Positions 47,370 through 59,345 are shown, counted from the stretch's first letter. The stretch: 64,000 nucleotides of DNA from Luscinia megarhynchos (GCA_034336665.1 CM067576.1:17442036-17506035); one strand, 5' to 3'. Numbers and translations: made by a program. The notes: generated from the letters alone by a model not told the origin.

Positions 47370-48292
47370 CCCATTCCCAAACAATGCACCCATTCCCAAA
47401 CAATGATCCCATTCCCAAGCAATGATCCCATTCCCAACCAATGAATCCATTCCCAACCAATGCACCCATTCCCAACCAATGCACCCATTCCCAACCAATG
47501 AATCCATTCCCAACAATGACCCCATTCCCAAACAATGAATCCATTCCCAACCAATGCATCCATTCCCAACCAATGCACACATTCCCAAGCAATGAATCCA
47601 TTCCCAACCAGTGCACCCATTCCCAACCAATGCACCCATTCCCAACCAATGCACCCATTCCCAACCAATGCACCCATTCCCAACCAGTGCACCCATTCCC
47701 AACCAAGGAATCCATTCCCAACAATGACCCCACTCCCAAACAAGGAATCCATTCCCAAGCAATGCACCCATTCCCAAGCAATGCACCCATTCCCAAGCAA
47801 TGCACCATTCCCAACCAATGCACCCATTCCCAACCAGTGCACCCATTCCCAACCAATGATCCCATTCCCAACCAATGCACCATTCCCAACCAATACACCC
47901 ATTCCCAACCAGTGCACCCATTCCCAACCAATGCACCCATTCCCAACCAATACACCCATTCCCAACCAATGCACCATTCCCAACCAATGCACCCATTCCC
48001 AGCCAGTGCACCCATTCCCAACCAATGCACCCATTCCCAACCAAGGCACCATTCCCAACCAATACACCCATTCCCAACCAGTGCACCCATTCCCAACCAA
48101 TACACCCATTCCCAACCAGTGCACCCATTCCCAACCAATGCACCCATTCCCAACCAATGCACCCATTCCCAAACAAGGAACCATTCCCAACCAATGCACC
48201 CTTCCCAAACAAGGAACCATTCCCAACCAATGCACCCTTCCCAAACAAGGAACCATTCCCAACCAATGCACCCATTCCCAAACAAGGAACCC
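47370..48292. repeat. minisatellite, 19-bp unit, ~920 bp
   Basis: The unit CCCATTCCCAACCAATGCA recurs nearly 50 times with small variants (AAGGAA, CAGTGC, TGATC). The 19-bp period makes 57-nt cycles. Stops are rare in the consensus, so long reading frames appear on both strands in several frames. Confidence 0.95.
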
Positions 48293-48736
48293 AACCTCCT
48301 CTTCCCTGAACCATCTGTACCTGCTCTCTCTGTGCTCTGCCAGCTGCTCTGGGGGGACCAGAGGGGTTGGCTTCGTCTAGGATAGAGAATTTAGTCTCAG
48401 ATAGGGAATTTTAATTCCAGCCAAGTGTAGGACCTGGGACAGCACACGAGTGAGAGAGCTGCCCCCTGCCCTGGCCTGGGCACCACTGCCACCACAAGGA
48501 GCTCTAATTACACATCAGTTAATTGAAATGGCAGCAGGACTGAGTGCCTGGGAGGAAAGGTGAACTTTGAATGTGGAGAAAATACAAAATAGTCCCTAAC
48601 TGGCTGTGAATCCTTCAAAACCCATCTTTACACGTAAAATATATTGACCACAAATAAGAAAAGAGCCATGTGCCCCAGCAGTTCTGCCCCATCCTGAGCC
48701 AAAGTTTAAATCATATTTTTCAGCAAAAACTTATAT

Positions 48737-48845
48737 ATACTAGATATAGATATAGATACAGATTAGATAGATACAGATTAGATATAGATATAGATATAGA
48801 TATAGATATAGATATAGATATAGATATAGATATAGATATATACAA
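48737..48845. repeat. (GATATA)n hexanucleotide microsatellite
   Basis: Runs of TAGATATAGATATAGATA, with an imperfect start (TAGATACAGATTAGATA). Confidence 0.95.
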
Positions 48846-51628
48846 TTAAGAGTTAAGTTTATCCTCCTATGGCCTTTGCTGTCCTTCAATGGTAGAAAAG
48901 GGAATCACTGCAAAATTTTTTGAGTAACAGAAAAAAGTGTAGCTGTTAGCAATTAGTGGTTTGTTTATTTTCTCAACTAATTCATTAAGAGAAGCTGAAT
49001 TTAATGTCTTACTCAGCCTGTAAAGCCACTTCCTCTGAGTTAAGCACTTCCTGCAGGTAGATGTGCTGCTCACTGCTGTTCCACAATGACTAACTTCTCC
49101 TGGACTGTGTTATGGTCTAATAACAACAGGAATTAGGCTTGCTGCTACCAAAACCATTTTATTATGACACATGCAAAGACATGAAACCCTCTTGTGCAAT
49201 AATAAGGGAAAAAAAGAAATCTTTCCATCCACTTGTACAAAAGAAGCCTCAAGAGATCAGTGCTATAATAAGAAGAAAACAAACATGATTCAGTTTAGAA
49301 AAATGCAGCTAATATTTCTAAAGGAAACTGCAAGTACTTAATCAAACAGGGATTTGGGAAGCAGTGTTGTTAGACATGACTGGAAGTTACAGGGAGACAG
49401 CAAATGAGATATTTGACAGATAATAATTAGGCTTTTTTGCTGAAATGGCACTGTCGGCATGGGATTTGGGATGTTGTGTTCAGCTGTGTGCATCCCAAAT
49501 GGATGGGAGGCACAAGGGAGTTGTGGGGATTGAGGAGCCATGAAATAAGCACGTGAGGATCACAAAAGAATGGGAAAAGAAGTGGGGGAAACAATTCCTA
49601 AGAAGGCAGATATTGAGAGTTTGACTTAGGGCTGGCACAGGGAAGGGTGAGGGAGCTCAAGGATGGGGAAGAGGAGCACCCAGGGAAGACACAGGAGGCA
49701 GAATCTGAAGGGTGTGAGCAGAGACAGTCACAGCTGACAAGCAAGAAAGGATGTGGGCTCTTACCACCCACAACAGCTCCTCCATCCTTCCCTTCTATTT
49801 GAAATAAATACATGGCAGGAGCAGGACCAGCAGCTGGGGCAGCTTTGGGCAGGAAGAGGCAGCAGGGCTGAGGAAGCAGGAGTGAGGAAAGTGAGAACGA
49901 GAAAGCAGGAAAAGGTCAGTGTGTCAGCCCAGGCTGTCCAGGCTCTCACTGCTGCACTTTTGGGGTTTTCAGCCCCAGCTCCAGCATGTCCAAAGGCTGG
50001 GTCAGGATTAGTGGGTTTGTTCAGTTCTCTTGTGGGAGTGCTGTGAGCTTTCTAACTGGGGCAGTGGCTGACACTGGAAAGGTTCCTATTTCCCCCAGAG
50101 TCTGGGAGAAAGGGTCCAACCTCCCCTCCTCACCAGCCCTTGCAGTCCTGAGCTGCTCAGAACCCCTCAGGGCTGCTGCTCCCGGGGAGGGATGGCCAGG
50201 CTGAGCTCAGTGCTTCTGCTTTGGTGCTGCTCTGGCCCCTCTGGCCAGAGAGCAGAGGTGAGGAGACAGCCTAAAGCTTTTTACTGATTACAAAAATTAA
50301 AGGTGTCCTTCCAAACCTTCCAGTGAAAAGTTCACTGTGATTCATGTCTGACTTTGTGATATTTGCACAGCTTTCCCCATCACACAGGGTATCAGATGAA
50401 AAATAGAATTGCTGATACCTGGGAGGTTTTGGGGCTGGTTGTGACCTCGGTTTGACCTGAGTAGAAGCCACAGAGATAGAAAATTGAAAGTTTGCAAGAG
50501 CCTGTGGAGCACAGGAGCAGAGCCGTGACCTGCAAGTCCCTCCTGGTGGCTCCTGGACCTGGACAGAGGAGCAGAGGGAAGGGAATCAACACAAATGAAC
50601 AGAAATGAACAGAAATGAACAGATGCCCACAGCTCCCTGGGAAGGGAGAGCTCCCTGGGAATCAGCACCTCCCTGCTGGGTGCCAGCCTGGATTCCTGAC
50701 ACTGCAGCCTCTGAGCCACAGGCAGCTGCCAATGCAGCTCTGGCCCAGCCAGGCCAAACAGAAAGTTCCTCTTGAATATTAAATTTAGAAATAAGATCTT
50801 GCTCAGCTGGGCATCACAATGAGAGCAGTGATGAGGCTCTCACTGCTCTGGGGTGTTCCTGGCAGGTTCAGGACTCTTTCCCCTCCTTTCCAGGTGCCTG
50901 CCCTGTTCTGACCTCTCACACTCTGCCCAGCCCTGGGGAGCAGCAATGCTGCCTCTGCTTGGCCATGAAAAAAGCAAGAGAGAGTTTCTTTTTTACTTAA
51001 AAGCTTTTTTTTTAACAGTGCTTGGATGATGCACTGAACCTGTAATGCACATTTTACTTCTGTCTCTTTGGGGACAGGGATGTAAAGAAAGGGGATGAGG
51101 AGTTTGGGGGAAGCCAAGCAGCAGAGCCTGGCATCCTGTGGAATTGTCCAGAACAACAATCAATAAATTACTTTGAGGAGAGTAAGTCTTGAGGTTTAAG
51201 CACTGTTTGTAGCACAAAAAGGGTCTTTGCTCCATAACTCCCCCCAGCAAATTGGAAAGGCTCTTTGCTGGGTGGGAATCCTGTGTGTCCTCATGTGCAG
51301 GGTTTTGGGAAGAGGCAGAGGGTGGCAGGCACACCCTGAGAGAGGCCCTGGTCTGTCCTTGCCCCAGCTGGGCTCAGAGCTCTCTGCAGCACTGGTCAGC
51401 ACCTCCCTAAGGCAGGGCTTAGCTGGAAATAAAAGCTGGAAGTAAAAGCCAGGCCTGGAGCTAAGGCTCAATGACTTTGGCTTGTCCTGGGGCAGATGAG
51501 CTGTGACTGCACCAGCAGCAACATCTGTTCTTCCACAGCCCAAGTGCTTCAGCTTCCATTAACAAGAATTCAGCCGGTTTTTGCATCCCAGCAGGGCCTG
51601 ATTTCACTGTCACTGTGAGCAGTTAAAG
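48846..51628. other. intergenic, nothing recognised
   Basis: Moderately AT-rich unique sequence. A brief AGAAATGAACAG triplication lies near 50597-50622. Confidence 0.6.
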
Positions 51629-51653
51629 CTTCATCATCATCATCATCATCATC
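51629..51653. repeat. (CAT)n trinucleotide microsatellite
   Basis: About eight ATC/CAT units in TTCATCATCATCATCATCAT. Confidence 0.9.
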
Positions 51654-52089
51654 TGGGCCAGGCTCTGCAGCTGCAGCTCTGAGACAGCTGCAGTGGGACT
51701 CTGTGGGGTGGGAGGGCTGCATTTTAATTCAGCTGCCACTTCTGGGCTCTCTCCTCTCTGGCTCCTGCTGCTGCCGTGTCCTTTCCTGGCTGGAGCCCGG
51801 TGGGTGTGCAGGGCACCCTGCCCAGCCTGCTGCCAGCCCTGGGCACTGAACTGCAGGCTTTGCCACTGGGAGAGACTCCCACACCAAAGAGCTCCAGGAG
51901 CACGGCCTCCAGTGTGTGTCTCGAGGTTTGCCCATCGCTGCAGGACACTTCCCCAGAGCACATCTGCTGATGAAAAAGCAGCCAGGCTCGCTCCCGACGG
52001 GTTTTGGTTTGTTTGGATCCCAGGAGCAGTGGGAGTGTGCTCTTGGAAAGGGCTGTGCAGAGATGGGGAAACCTCAAACATTTTGGAGG

Positions 52090-52400
52090 TTCAGTCTGGA
52101 AACCTCTCTGGTTTGGAAGTCCACCAAAAGCATGTCATGAGATGGTTGGGAGACTGGGTGGGGTTTACATCTGAGGATAGAGTGCAAAAGTGAGAATTGT
52201 TTAGCTTGGAAGAAGAAAGGGCCAGGGAGTATGTGAGTGAGGTGTTTGGGAAAGGTACTGTGAAAACTAATCCACTCCTCAAGTTAACTTCTCTCCCTAA
52301 CATGAGAGCAAGGGGTCATTTAGCAAAAAATGAAAGGGAAATTATTTTATCATGGACCATTTAACTGGGCTGCTTAGAAGTCCTGCTCCCCAAAGGCACA
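52090..52400 (+). mobile_element. possible ancient CR1-like LINE fragment
   Basis: TTTAGCTTGGAAGAAGAAAG followed later by ATGAGAGCAAGGGGTCATTT resembles the 'GCTTGGAAAAGAGAAGGCT ... AACAAGGGGTCA' order of old CR1-like elements. Divergence is high and the call is tentative. Confidence 0.35.
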
Positions 52401-52509
52401 GACAAGAGCTGGTACAAACAGCTGGATTAACAGAAATGCCATCGAGATTGAGACCCTTGTGCTCCCTTAAGCAGTTTTCCCTCTGTTGATTTGCCTGAGA
52501 AGGTTTTAA

Positions 52510-53000
52510 ATGAACTGGGATCCTCAGCACAGCAGGGCAGGAGCTCCTGGAGCTGAGCAAGGGCTGGAGCATCTCGGTGCCCAGGAAAGGCTGAGGGAGC
52601 TGGGGGGGCTCAGCCTGGAGAGGAGGCACTGAGAGAGGGGCCCAGCCCTGGCTGGCCCTGTCTGTCTGTCTGTCCCTGTGTGCAGGAGGCTCAGAGCAGC
52701 CCCAGGCTCTGCCCCAGGTCCCAGCAGTGGCACCAGAGGGAGGGGCAGGGGCTGAGCCCAGGAATTGCCCCTGCACAGGAGGCAGAACTTGTGCCCTGGG
52801 CAGTGCCCAGCCCTGAGCAGAGTGTGCAGAGAGGCTGTGCAGTGTCCCTGCCTGGGGACATTCCAGATGTTCCTGTGCCCTGAGCAGGGTGTGCAGAGAG
52901 GCTGTGCAGTGTCCCTGCCTGGGGACATTCCAGATGTTCCTGTGCCCTGAGCTCTGTCTGAGCAGGGAGGTGGCACCAGGTGACCCAACCTGAGCCAGCC
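52510..53000 (+). mobile_element. CR1 LINE 3' part, plus orientation, with internal 67-bp duplication
   Basis: GGAAAGGCTGAGGGAGCTGG GGGGGCTCAGCCTGGAGAGG, then GAGGCAGAACTTGTGCCCTG and the GTGCAGAGAGGCTGTGCAGT segment, follow the CR1 order. A 67-bp block (TCTGGAGATATTC-equivalent region) occurs twice, with TTCCAGATGTTCCTGTGCCC starting at 52861 and at 52928. Confidence 0.82.
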
Positions 53001-54167
53001 TGGCATTCTGGAAATCAGAGGGGGGAATCAGCCCTAACTGAGAGCTTTTACAGCATTTCACTCAACAGGCTTCAGTGCAAACACCAGGCTTTTCCTCAGG
53101 CTCTGACCTAGCCCAGATTTTTGTGTGGTTTGACAGAAACATCTGGGGCAGACTTGGGACTGGTCAGACACTTAACCATGACTTTGTGTGTCTGATGGGG
53201 CTTTTGAAGGTACTCACATGACAAATTCCAGTCAGGAACCCATCACCCATGGACAGAAATTCTGGCCAGGTGGGTGTTTTTATCCCAAGATCTTACACAC
53301 TAAAAATCCCAAATGTCTCCTGATAACCCAGCAGGTAACCAGCACCCTCCTCTCTAAAGGGGATTTTTAAGGTTTTCAGCTGGCAAGGATGGTGTTAAGG
53401 GCTGGATGAGCACAGGGGTAATGGATGCAGCAGTGGAACAGGCTTGGGACAGGATTTCCCATCTCTGTGATGAATGAACTCACCACTGGATGTCATTGTT
53501 CCTCTGTAGGAGAGCCTCGGGGACGCTTTGGCTTGGCAGAAAAATTGTTTTTATTGTCTGGGTGGTTTTTTTTCTCCCCCAAACAGCAAGCCCTGGGACG
53601 TTCAGGTGTTTGGCACCTCTTCCCCTTGGCTGCAGCAGCCCTGGGAGCAGGTTACCCTCCCGTTTTGCTGGGGTGTGCAGGGTGGGGTGGATCCTGTCCC
53701 TTCTCAGCCCCAGACCCCCAAACTGAAGGTGAGAATTCTGTGCTCGAGGCTTCCGGAGGTGCCAAGGCAAACAGAGCAGGCACCCAGCCCCTGCTGCTGC
53801 TCTGAGCCCCCCTGCTCCCCAAAACAAACACCTGCCCCTGCCCCAGCTCCCACCTTGCCCTAAATGTTCTCTACCACACACTGAATCCCTTTTTTCCCCT
53901 TTCTAGCTCAGGTCACCGTTTGAAATTCCACCCAAATTACGACATCAGTGCATCTCCCATGTTCTTTCTGCTCTTGTTTGTGTTCTCTTCAGGATGCCCC
54001 TTCCAGCTGCAAATGAGCCTCAGGGAGAAGTGACCCAGTACCTTGCCCAATTTAACAATTTCACATCTGCCTTCGCTTTTTGGTTGTTCTGCCTTTGCTT
54101 CTGAGTCCATCTCATCGTCAATTTTCCACAGCAACGCCTTCCTTTTTGAAAAATCTCCAAATTTATC
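53001..54167. other. intergenic, nothing recognised
   Basis: Unique sequence with a short T-rich stretch near 53545-53580. No gene signal. Confidence 0.6.
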
Positions 54168-54252
54168 ATGGAATCATGGAATCTCCTGGGCTGGAAGGGA
54201 CCCACATGTATCCCTGCTGGCTCCAGGGCACTGCTGGCCCTTGTTTGTGAAG
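54168..54252 (-). mobile_element. CR1 LINE 3' tail, minus orientation
   Basis: CATGGAATCATGGAATCTCC TGGGCTGGAAGGGACCCACA marks a CR1 terminus in reverse. The element is short and stops at TTGTGAAGG. Confidence 0.7.
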
Positions 54253-54284
54253 GTATAACTAACACAGAACATTAGAATTGTTTG

Positions 54285-54597
54285 GTATTTATATTTACTA
54301 TTTATATATATATTTGTATAGTATTTATATATATATACAATATATATAATAGAATATATTATATTATATATAATATATATTGTACATATTATATATAATA
54401 CAATATATTATATAATATATAATATATAATATATTTTATATATAATATATAAAAAATATATATTATATATTATATATATGTATATTTGTGTGCATGTATA
54501 TATCTGTGTATATATATTTGTAATATTTATAATGTAATATACAAATGTGTATTTATAATGTGTATATATATATATATATATATATAAGGTATATTCA
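54285..54597. repeat. AT-rich satellite-like tract, TATATA with TAATATAT motifs
   Basis: More than 300 bp of almost pure A/T with many self-complementary TATATAATATATTATA-type stretches, ending in a (TA)n run near 54563-54586. It directly follows a CR1 tail. Confidence 0.93.
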
Positions 54598-55702
54598 GTA
54601 TTTAAGAAAGATGGGATTTTACCTTGTTAACCTTGTTTAACCTTGTGAGATGCTGACCTGAGCACATATAACGGCTGGGAGAGGTTAATTTGATTTTAGT
54701 GCAGGCACAGCTGAGGAGGTGATCAGGCAGCCATGGTGCTGCTGTCCCCATGCTCTGCTGTCCCCACGCCCTGTGCCACCCCACAGGACAGAGGGCACAC
54801 TGGGGACTTTGGTGAGGACCCAAACACCACGGGCAGAGCATTCCTGAGCAGGAGCAATTCTCCCCTGTGCCACTCCCTGCCATCCTCTGCCAAGGGGCAG
54901 TGCCAGCAGGAGGCTGACAGAGCTCCCAAGTCCTGACCTAGAATGAAATTTAATTTTTCCTGGAGTGACAGACAAGGAAAACACCTTTGAGCATCACTGT
55001 GCTAAACCAGAGCAGCTCTTTTCACTCTCCCTGTATCTCTAGTGCCCAGCAGCTCAGGAGGAATGTCAGGGATTTTGAAAAGTGCTTTTCTGGTTTCAGG
55101 TGTGGTGAGAGCCTGCTTGGTCAGAGGAGCTGCCCATTGTTTGTTAATAAATCATTATTTGAATAGACCCTGCCACTTCACACCGTGCACTGTGCCCCTC
55201 AGAGAGCAGGATGACTGCAGCCAGAGATGGAGCAGTGCATCCCTTCCTCCTGCACCCAGCCAGGAGCTGCTCTGAGCACAGCAGGGAAAGGAATTCAAGC
55301 ATCTTGTTTCACTCAGGGCTCTGAAGAGATGGAGAGCCTCGAACAGAGGGCACAGAAAATAATCAAACAGTCCTGTCAGACAGTCTGCATCCAGTCCATG
55401 AGAGGGTTTTGGTGTAAGTGAAGGTGATTTGTAATGAAACAGAGAGATGATGGAGCTGTTTGTGGGCTACAGGAATTTAGGAGACCTATGAGGTAATGAA
55501 ACCATGCAACTTCAGAGTGTAAGGACAGATGAATTATAATTAAATCCTTAATTTTCCTGCCAAAGGAAAACTGAGGAAAAAGATCTGGCATCTCACACAG
55601 AGTCTTTTGGGATTGGATAAACTGGAATTTTTTTGAGTTTTAAGATCAAAGTAATTTCATAATTTTAAATGAGGCTGCAATGACATCATGTTCTTATCAA
55701 TT
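54598..55702. other. intergenic, nothing recognised
   Basis: Unique sequence between the AT-rich tract and the foldback element. Confidence 0.6.
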
Positions 55703-56034
55703 AAGATTGGCAAAATTGGTAAAATGCTGATCTGTGTGGGTTTGGGGTCTTTGGGTTTAAACCACACGAGGCAATATTTGTACCTTGTGCTCCTGTTATC
55801 TGATTTGTCACCAGGGCTGCAGCACAGAGGGGTGTGCTGTGCTCATCCTTTTCATCATTTTATCTTCCTTTTATTGTCTCTGGCAATGGGGTGAATGATG
55901 AACAAGGACAAAGGAATGCCCTGGTGACAAAGTCATGCAACAGGAGCACAAAGTACAAAGGTTTTTTCGTGTGGTTTAAACCCAAAGACCCCAAACCCAC
56001 ACAGATCAGCATTTTACCAGTTTTACCAGTCTTG
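55703..56034. mobile_element. 332-bp foldback (inverted-repeat) element, possibly a MITE
   Basis: The left arm, about 55703-55818, is the near-exact reverse complement of the right arm, about 55919-56034. The longest perfect stretch includes TCTGTGTGGGTTTGGGGTCT and TTGGGTTTAAACCACACGA and is about 50 bp. The arms surround a loop of about 100 bp. Long terminal inverted repeats and no coding sequence suggest a non-autonomous DNA transposon or a local inverted duplication. No target-site duplication is obvious. Confidence 0.7.
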
Positions 56035-56321
56035 GGTTGTCAGTAATCCCTGCATCCCTGGTGGCAAGTCCCTACCTCAGGGTGACTCACCCTGTGGAAC
56101 AGAGCAGAGGATGCTCTTGCCCAAGCCACCTGTGGCAGGAGTTGGAGCACTCCATGCTCAAAGCTCAGGGTGGCTTTGGGTGCTGGGGGTCGATCCTGCT
56201 CCTGCACAGGGCCAGGGAAGGGCTCCCTGCTAAACACTTGGGTTTTTCCACAGGGGTGGCTGTGACACCCAGCTCCTTTTGGGTACCTTGGAAAATGCCC
56301 CTTCACGTCCTGCTAGGGCTT

Positions 56322-56415
56322 AATTAAAGAGCAGTTTGTTAATGAAGGGCAGTTTGTTAATGAAGGGCAGTTTGTTAATGAATTAAAGGCAGTTTGTTAA
56401 TGAAGGGCAGTTTGT
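56322..56415. repeat. short tandem repeat, 18-bp unit
   Basis: The unit GCAGTTTGTTAATGAAGG recurs about five times, once with an extra AATTAA. Confidence 0.9.
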
Positions 56416-57214
56416 CTCGTTCCACATGCTGAACACCCACACAGCACAGCTCCAGGAGCCACAGTCCCTGCTGGATGCTCAGGGAATGTCTGATGCAGGA
56501 ATTCACTGCCAAAGGAGCACCAGCTCAGAGCCTCAGCTTGTTTGGTACCAAATCCAATCCTGCCTGTTCCCCCAGATTGCAGCTGTGACCTGGACATTCT
56601 GCAGCTGCTGCACCATTAACGAGGAGCTCATGGCTTTGCCAACAAAAGATATGAAAGAAATAATTTTCAAGTGGTAGATTTGACTTATCTTCTTGTTCTA
56701 GGGGCTCTAAAGTGGATTTCAGCACTGTTGACTCTCAGCCATGTCAGACTCAATTACCCAAATTAAGCCTGTTCCCAACTGCCTGGAACTGTTTGGGTGT
56801 CAGGAGGTCTCTGTAACACTTCTCAGAGCTCTGACCTAGCAAATGTGCCCTCTGGAGCTGCTCTTTTGATTTTTTTCCCAACACCTACAATCCAATTGCT
56901 TGAAGCAAGTGCTTGGTAAAAGACCCAGTGACCAGCACAGCGTGGGGGGAGAGGCCAGAACAGACCAACCAAGGTCTTAACAAGGTTTTAACTCAAAGCT
57001 GAGAGCAGCCCCAAATATTCAGTCAAAATGACTGAAATGAGGCTTAAATCCAGATTTGGATAGTGGCTGGAAAGGGCAGTGATGAATTACAAACCCCTGA
57101 GCCCACGGGCATTATTCAAATAACAAAGTGTTGCTCAGAGTAATTCAGAATTGCCAGGGCTGGACCCTGAAATCTTGGTGACAGATTTCATCAAGGAGGC
57201 CCTGACAGCACCAT
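56416..57214. other. intergenic, nothing recognised
   Basis: Unique sequence preceding the CCAGCTCCAA array. Confidence 0.6.
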
Positions 57215-57595
57215 GCAGCCTCCAACCATCTCCAACTGGCTCCAAGCGGCTCCAACGAGCTCCAAACAGGATCCAACCAGCTCCAGCCGGTTCCAACCAG
57301 CTCCAACCAGCTCCAAACAGGATCCAACCAGCTCCAACCGGCTCCAACCAGCTCTAACCAGCTCCAACCAGCTCCAACCAGCCCCAACCAGGATCCAACC
57401 AGCTCCAACTGGCTCCAACCAGCTCTAACCAGCTCCAACCAGCTCCAACCAGGATCCAACCAGCTCCAACCAGGTTCCAACCAGCTCCAACCAGCTCCAA
57501 CCAGCTCCAACCAGGATCCAACCAGCTCCAACCAGCTCCAACCAGGATCCAACCAGCTCCAACCAGCTCCAACCAGCTCCAACCAGCTCCCTGCC
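57215..57595. repeat. minisatellite, 10/11-bp units (CCAGCTCCAA, CCAGGATCCAA)
   Basis: About 35 units alternate between a 10-bp and an 11-bp form. The minus strand gives Trp/Leu/Glu-rich spurious frames. Confidence 0.95.
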
Positions 57596-57644
57596 TTTCC
57601 TCTCCCAGAGGAGTCAGACACACCTGCCTTTCCAGACCAGCCTC

Positions 57645-58258
57645 ACATTTAGAAAATGTGCTTTTCCATTCAGAAATGGTTGTTTTCATTTAGAAATGGT
57701 GGTTTTCCATTCAGAAATGGTGCTTTTCATTTAGAAATGGTGCTTTTCATTTAGAAATCATGCCTATTTATTCAGAAATCATGCTTTTTTATTCAGAAAT
57801 GGTGCTTTTCTTTTAGAAATGGTGCTTTTTTATCCAGAAATGGTGCTTTTCATTCAGAAATGGTGCTTTTCATTTAGAAATCATGCTTTTTTATCCAGAA
57901 ATGGTGCTTTTCATGCAGTAATGGTGCTTTTCATTTAGATATCGTGCTTTTTTTATTCAGAAATGGTGCTTTTCATTTAGAATTGGTGCTTTTCATTCAG
58001 AAATGGTGCTTTTCATTTAGCAATCATGCTTTTTTATTCAGAAATTGTGGTTTTCATTTAGAAATCATACTTTTTTAATTTAGAAATGGTGCTTTTTTAT
58101 TCAGAAATAGTGCTTTTCATTTAGAAATCGTACTTTTTTCATTTAGAAATGGTGCTTTTCCATTCAGAAATGGTGCTTTTCATTCAGAAAGCATGCTTTT
58201 TTAATTCAGAAATCATGCTTTTTCATTCAGAAATCATGCTTTTTTATCCAGAAATGTC
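57645..58258. repeat. minisatellite, ~20-bp unit (TCAGAAATGGTGCTTTTCAT)
   Basis: About 30 imperfect copies, with TTTAG/TTCAG and GGTGC/CATGC variants. It begins about 50 bases after the CCAGCTCCAA array and ends about 100 bases before the LTR. Confidence 0.93.
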
Positions 58259-58361
58259 ACTTTTTCCCCGAGCCAGGGAGGGCTGCTGGGCTGGCAGAGC
58301 TGCTCCCTCCCAGCAGGAGGGCGCCCAGCCCTGAGCATCCCTGCGGGACTCTGCGGTTCTC

Positions 58362-58850
58362 TGTGTTGGGATGGATGGTCCAAGGGACAGAACTCCAGCG
58401 CTCTGTGTAAACTAAAGGTCACAGTTTATTATAAAAGACTCTGCTGGGGGCTGCCAGCACAGCCCAGAGAGAATAAAAGAGATAAAAGTGGGAAGAGAGA
58501 GAGAAGGGAGAAGAGAGCAAGGAGGAGATGCAAGAGAAGAGAGCGATTTCCCGTTTACAACACAATAAATCTTCTTCCATGATGAATATTCTAATTTCCA
58601 CTAACCAATGTAATACAAGATACAAATTCTATAGCATTTACATACAGCCTATAGGAATCCTTATATTAGCATAGTGTGTTACATTTTAAACTCTAAGATC
58701 TAATCTCTGGCACAGTCTTTCTGTGACCTTTGGAGTTCCTCTCTGGCCGAGGGCATTGTTTAATCACAAGGGGATTGCCTTCAGGGGCCATCCCATTGTT
58801 TCATGGGAATTCAGTAACTAAGGCTTTCCTGCCACATCCTCCCCAACACA
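58362..58850 (-). mobile_element. endogenous retroviral LTR, minus orientation
   Basis: The element is 489 bp with inverted termini TGTGTTGGG at the left and CCCAACACA at the right, the TG...CA ends of an LTR. On the minus strand a polyadenylation signal (TTATAATAAACTGTGACC) lies near 58440, as expected of an R region. Immediately upstream on the minus strand is a purine run (AGAGGAGGAGGAGGA, plus strand 58851-58868) that looks like a polypurine tract, so this is best read as a 3' LTR with internal sequence to its right. No retroviral coding sequence was recognised. Confidence 0.72.
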
Positions 58851-59045
58851 TCCTCCTCCTCCTCTGTTGGGGAAGTAATATCAAAATCTTATGAGTGCCT
58901 AGCAATTAGTTCTAGAACAATAAATGAAATAGAGACGTTGGCAGTGTTTGACATAGACACTGAAAATAGTTATGTTAAGGTTTGAGGCCTCTTCCTTTGT
59001 TTAGATAATACCAAATGCCACAAATACCAAAAAACCAACAGACAT
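58851..59045 (-). mobile_element. possible ERV internal remnant between inverted LTRs
   Basis: This stretch adjoins the polypurine-like tract of the left LTR and reaches the right LTR-like copy. It has no open reading frame. It is interpreted only by position. Confidence 0.35.
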
Positions 59046-59345
59046 CCTGTCCCAAGCCTGGCAGGAAAGGTCTGAAGATAAGGGTTACAGATAAGAAAGC
59101 CATAAAACATGGTAATTTAGTAGTTCCTATAGGTTGCATACAAATATTAGGAAATTAGTATATTGTATTAGATTGGTTATTGGAAATTAGAATATTCATC
59201 CTAGAAGAATACTTATTGTGTTGTAAATGGAAAATCGCTCTCTTGCCATTTGTCTCTTATCTCTCTCTTGCTCTCTTGCCTTCTTGCTCTAACCTCTCTC
59301 TAAGCTCTCTCTTATACCCATGCCCTATAATAAAATACTAACCTG
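59046..59345 (+). mobile_element. second LTR-like copy, plus orientation, diverged
   Basis: GGAAATTAGAATATTCATCC and TTATTGTGTTGTAAATGGAA, then AATCGCTCTCTTGCC, match the reverse complement of the left LTR with scattered differences. An ATAATAAAATAC polyadenylation-like signal lies at about 59325. Part of the U3 appears deleted (the CCTGGCAGGAAAGG match comes closer to the core). The 3' end is not clear. Confidence 0.6.

Noticed and set aside
47221..48385. Several 280-360-codon frames on both strands (WEWVHWLGMG and NPFPTNAPIP types)
   Set aside because: All arise from the 19-bp tandem unit being stop-poor in both directions. Overlapping long frames on both strands are expected from such a repeat.
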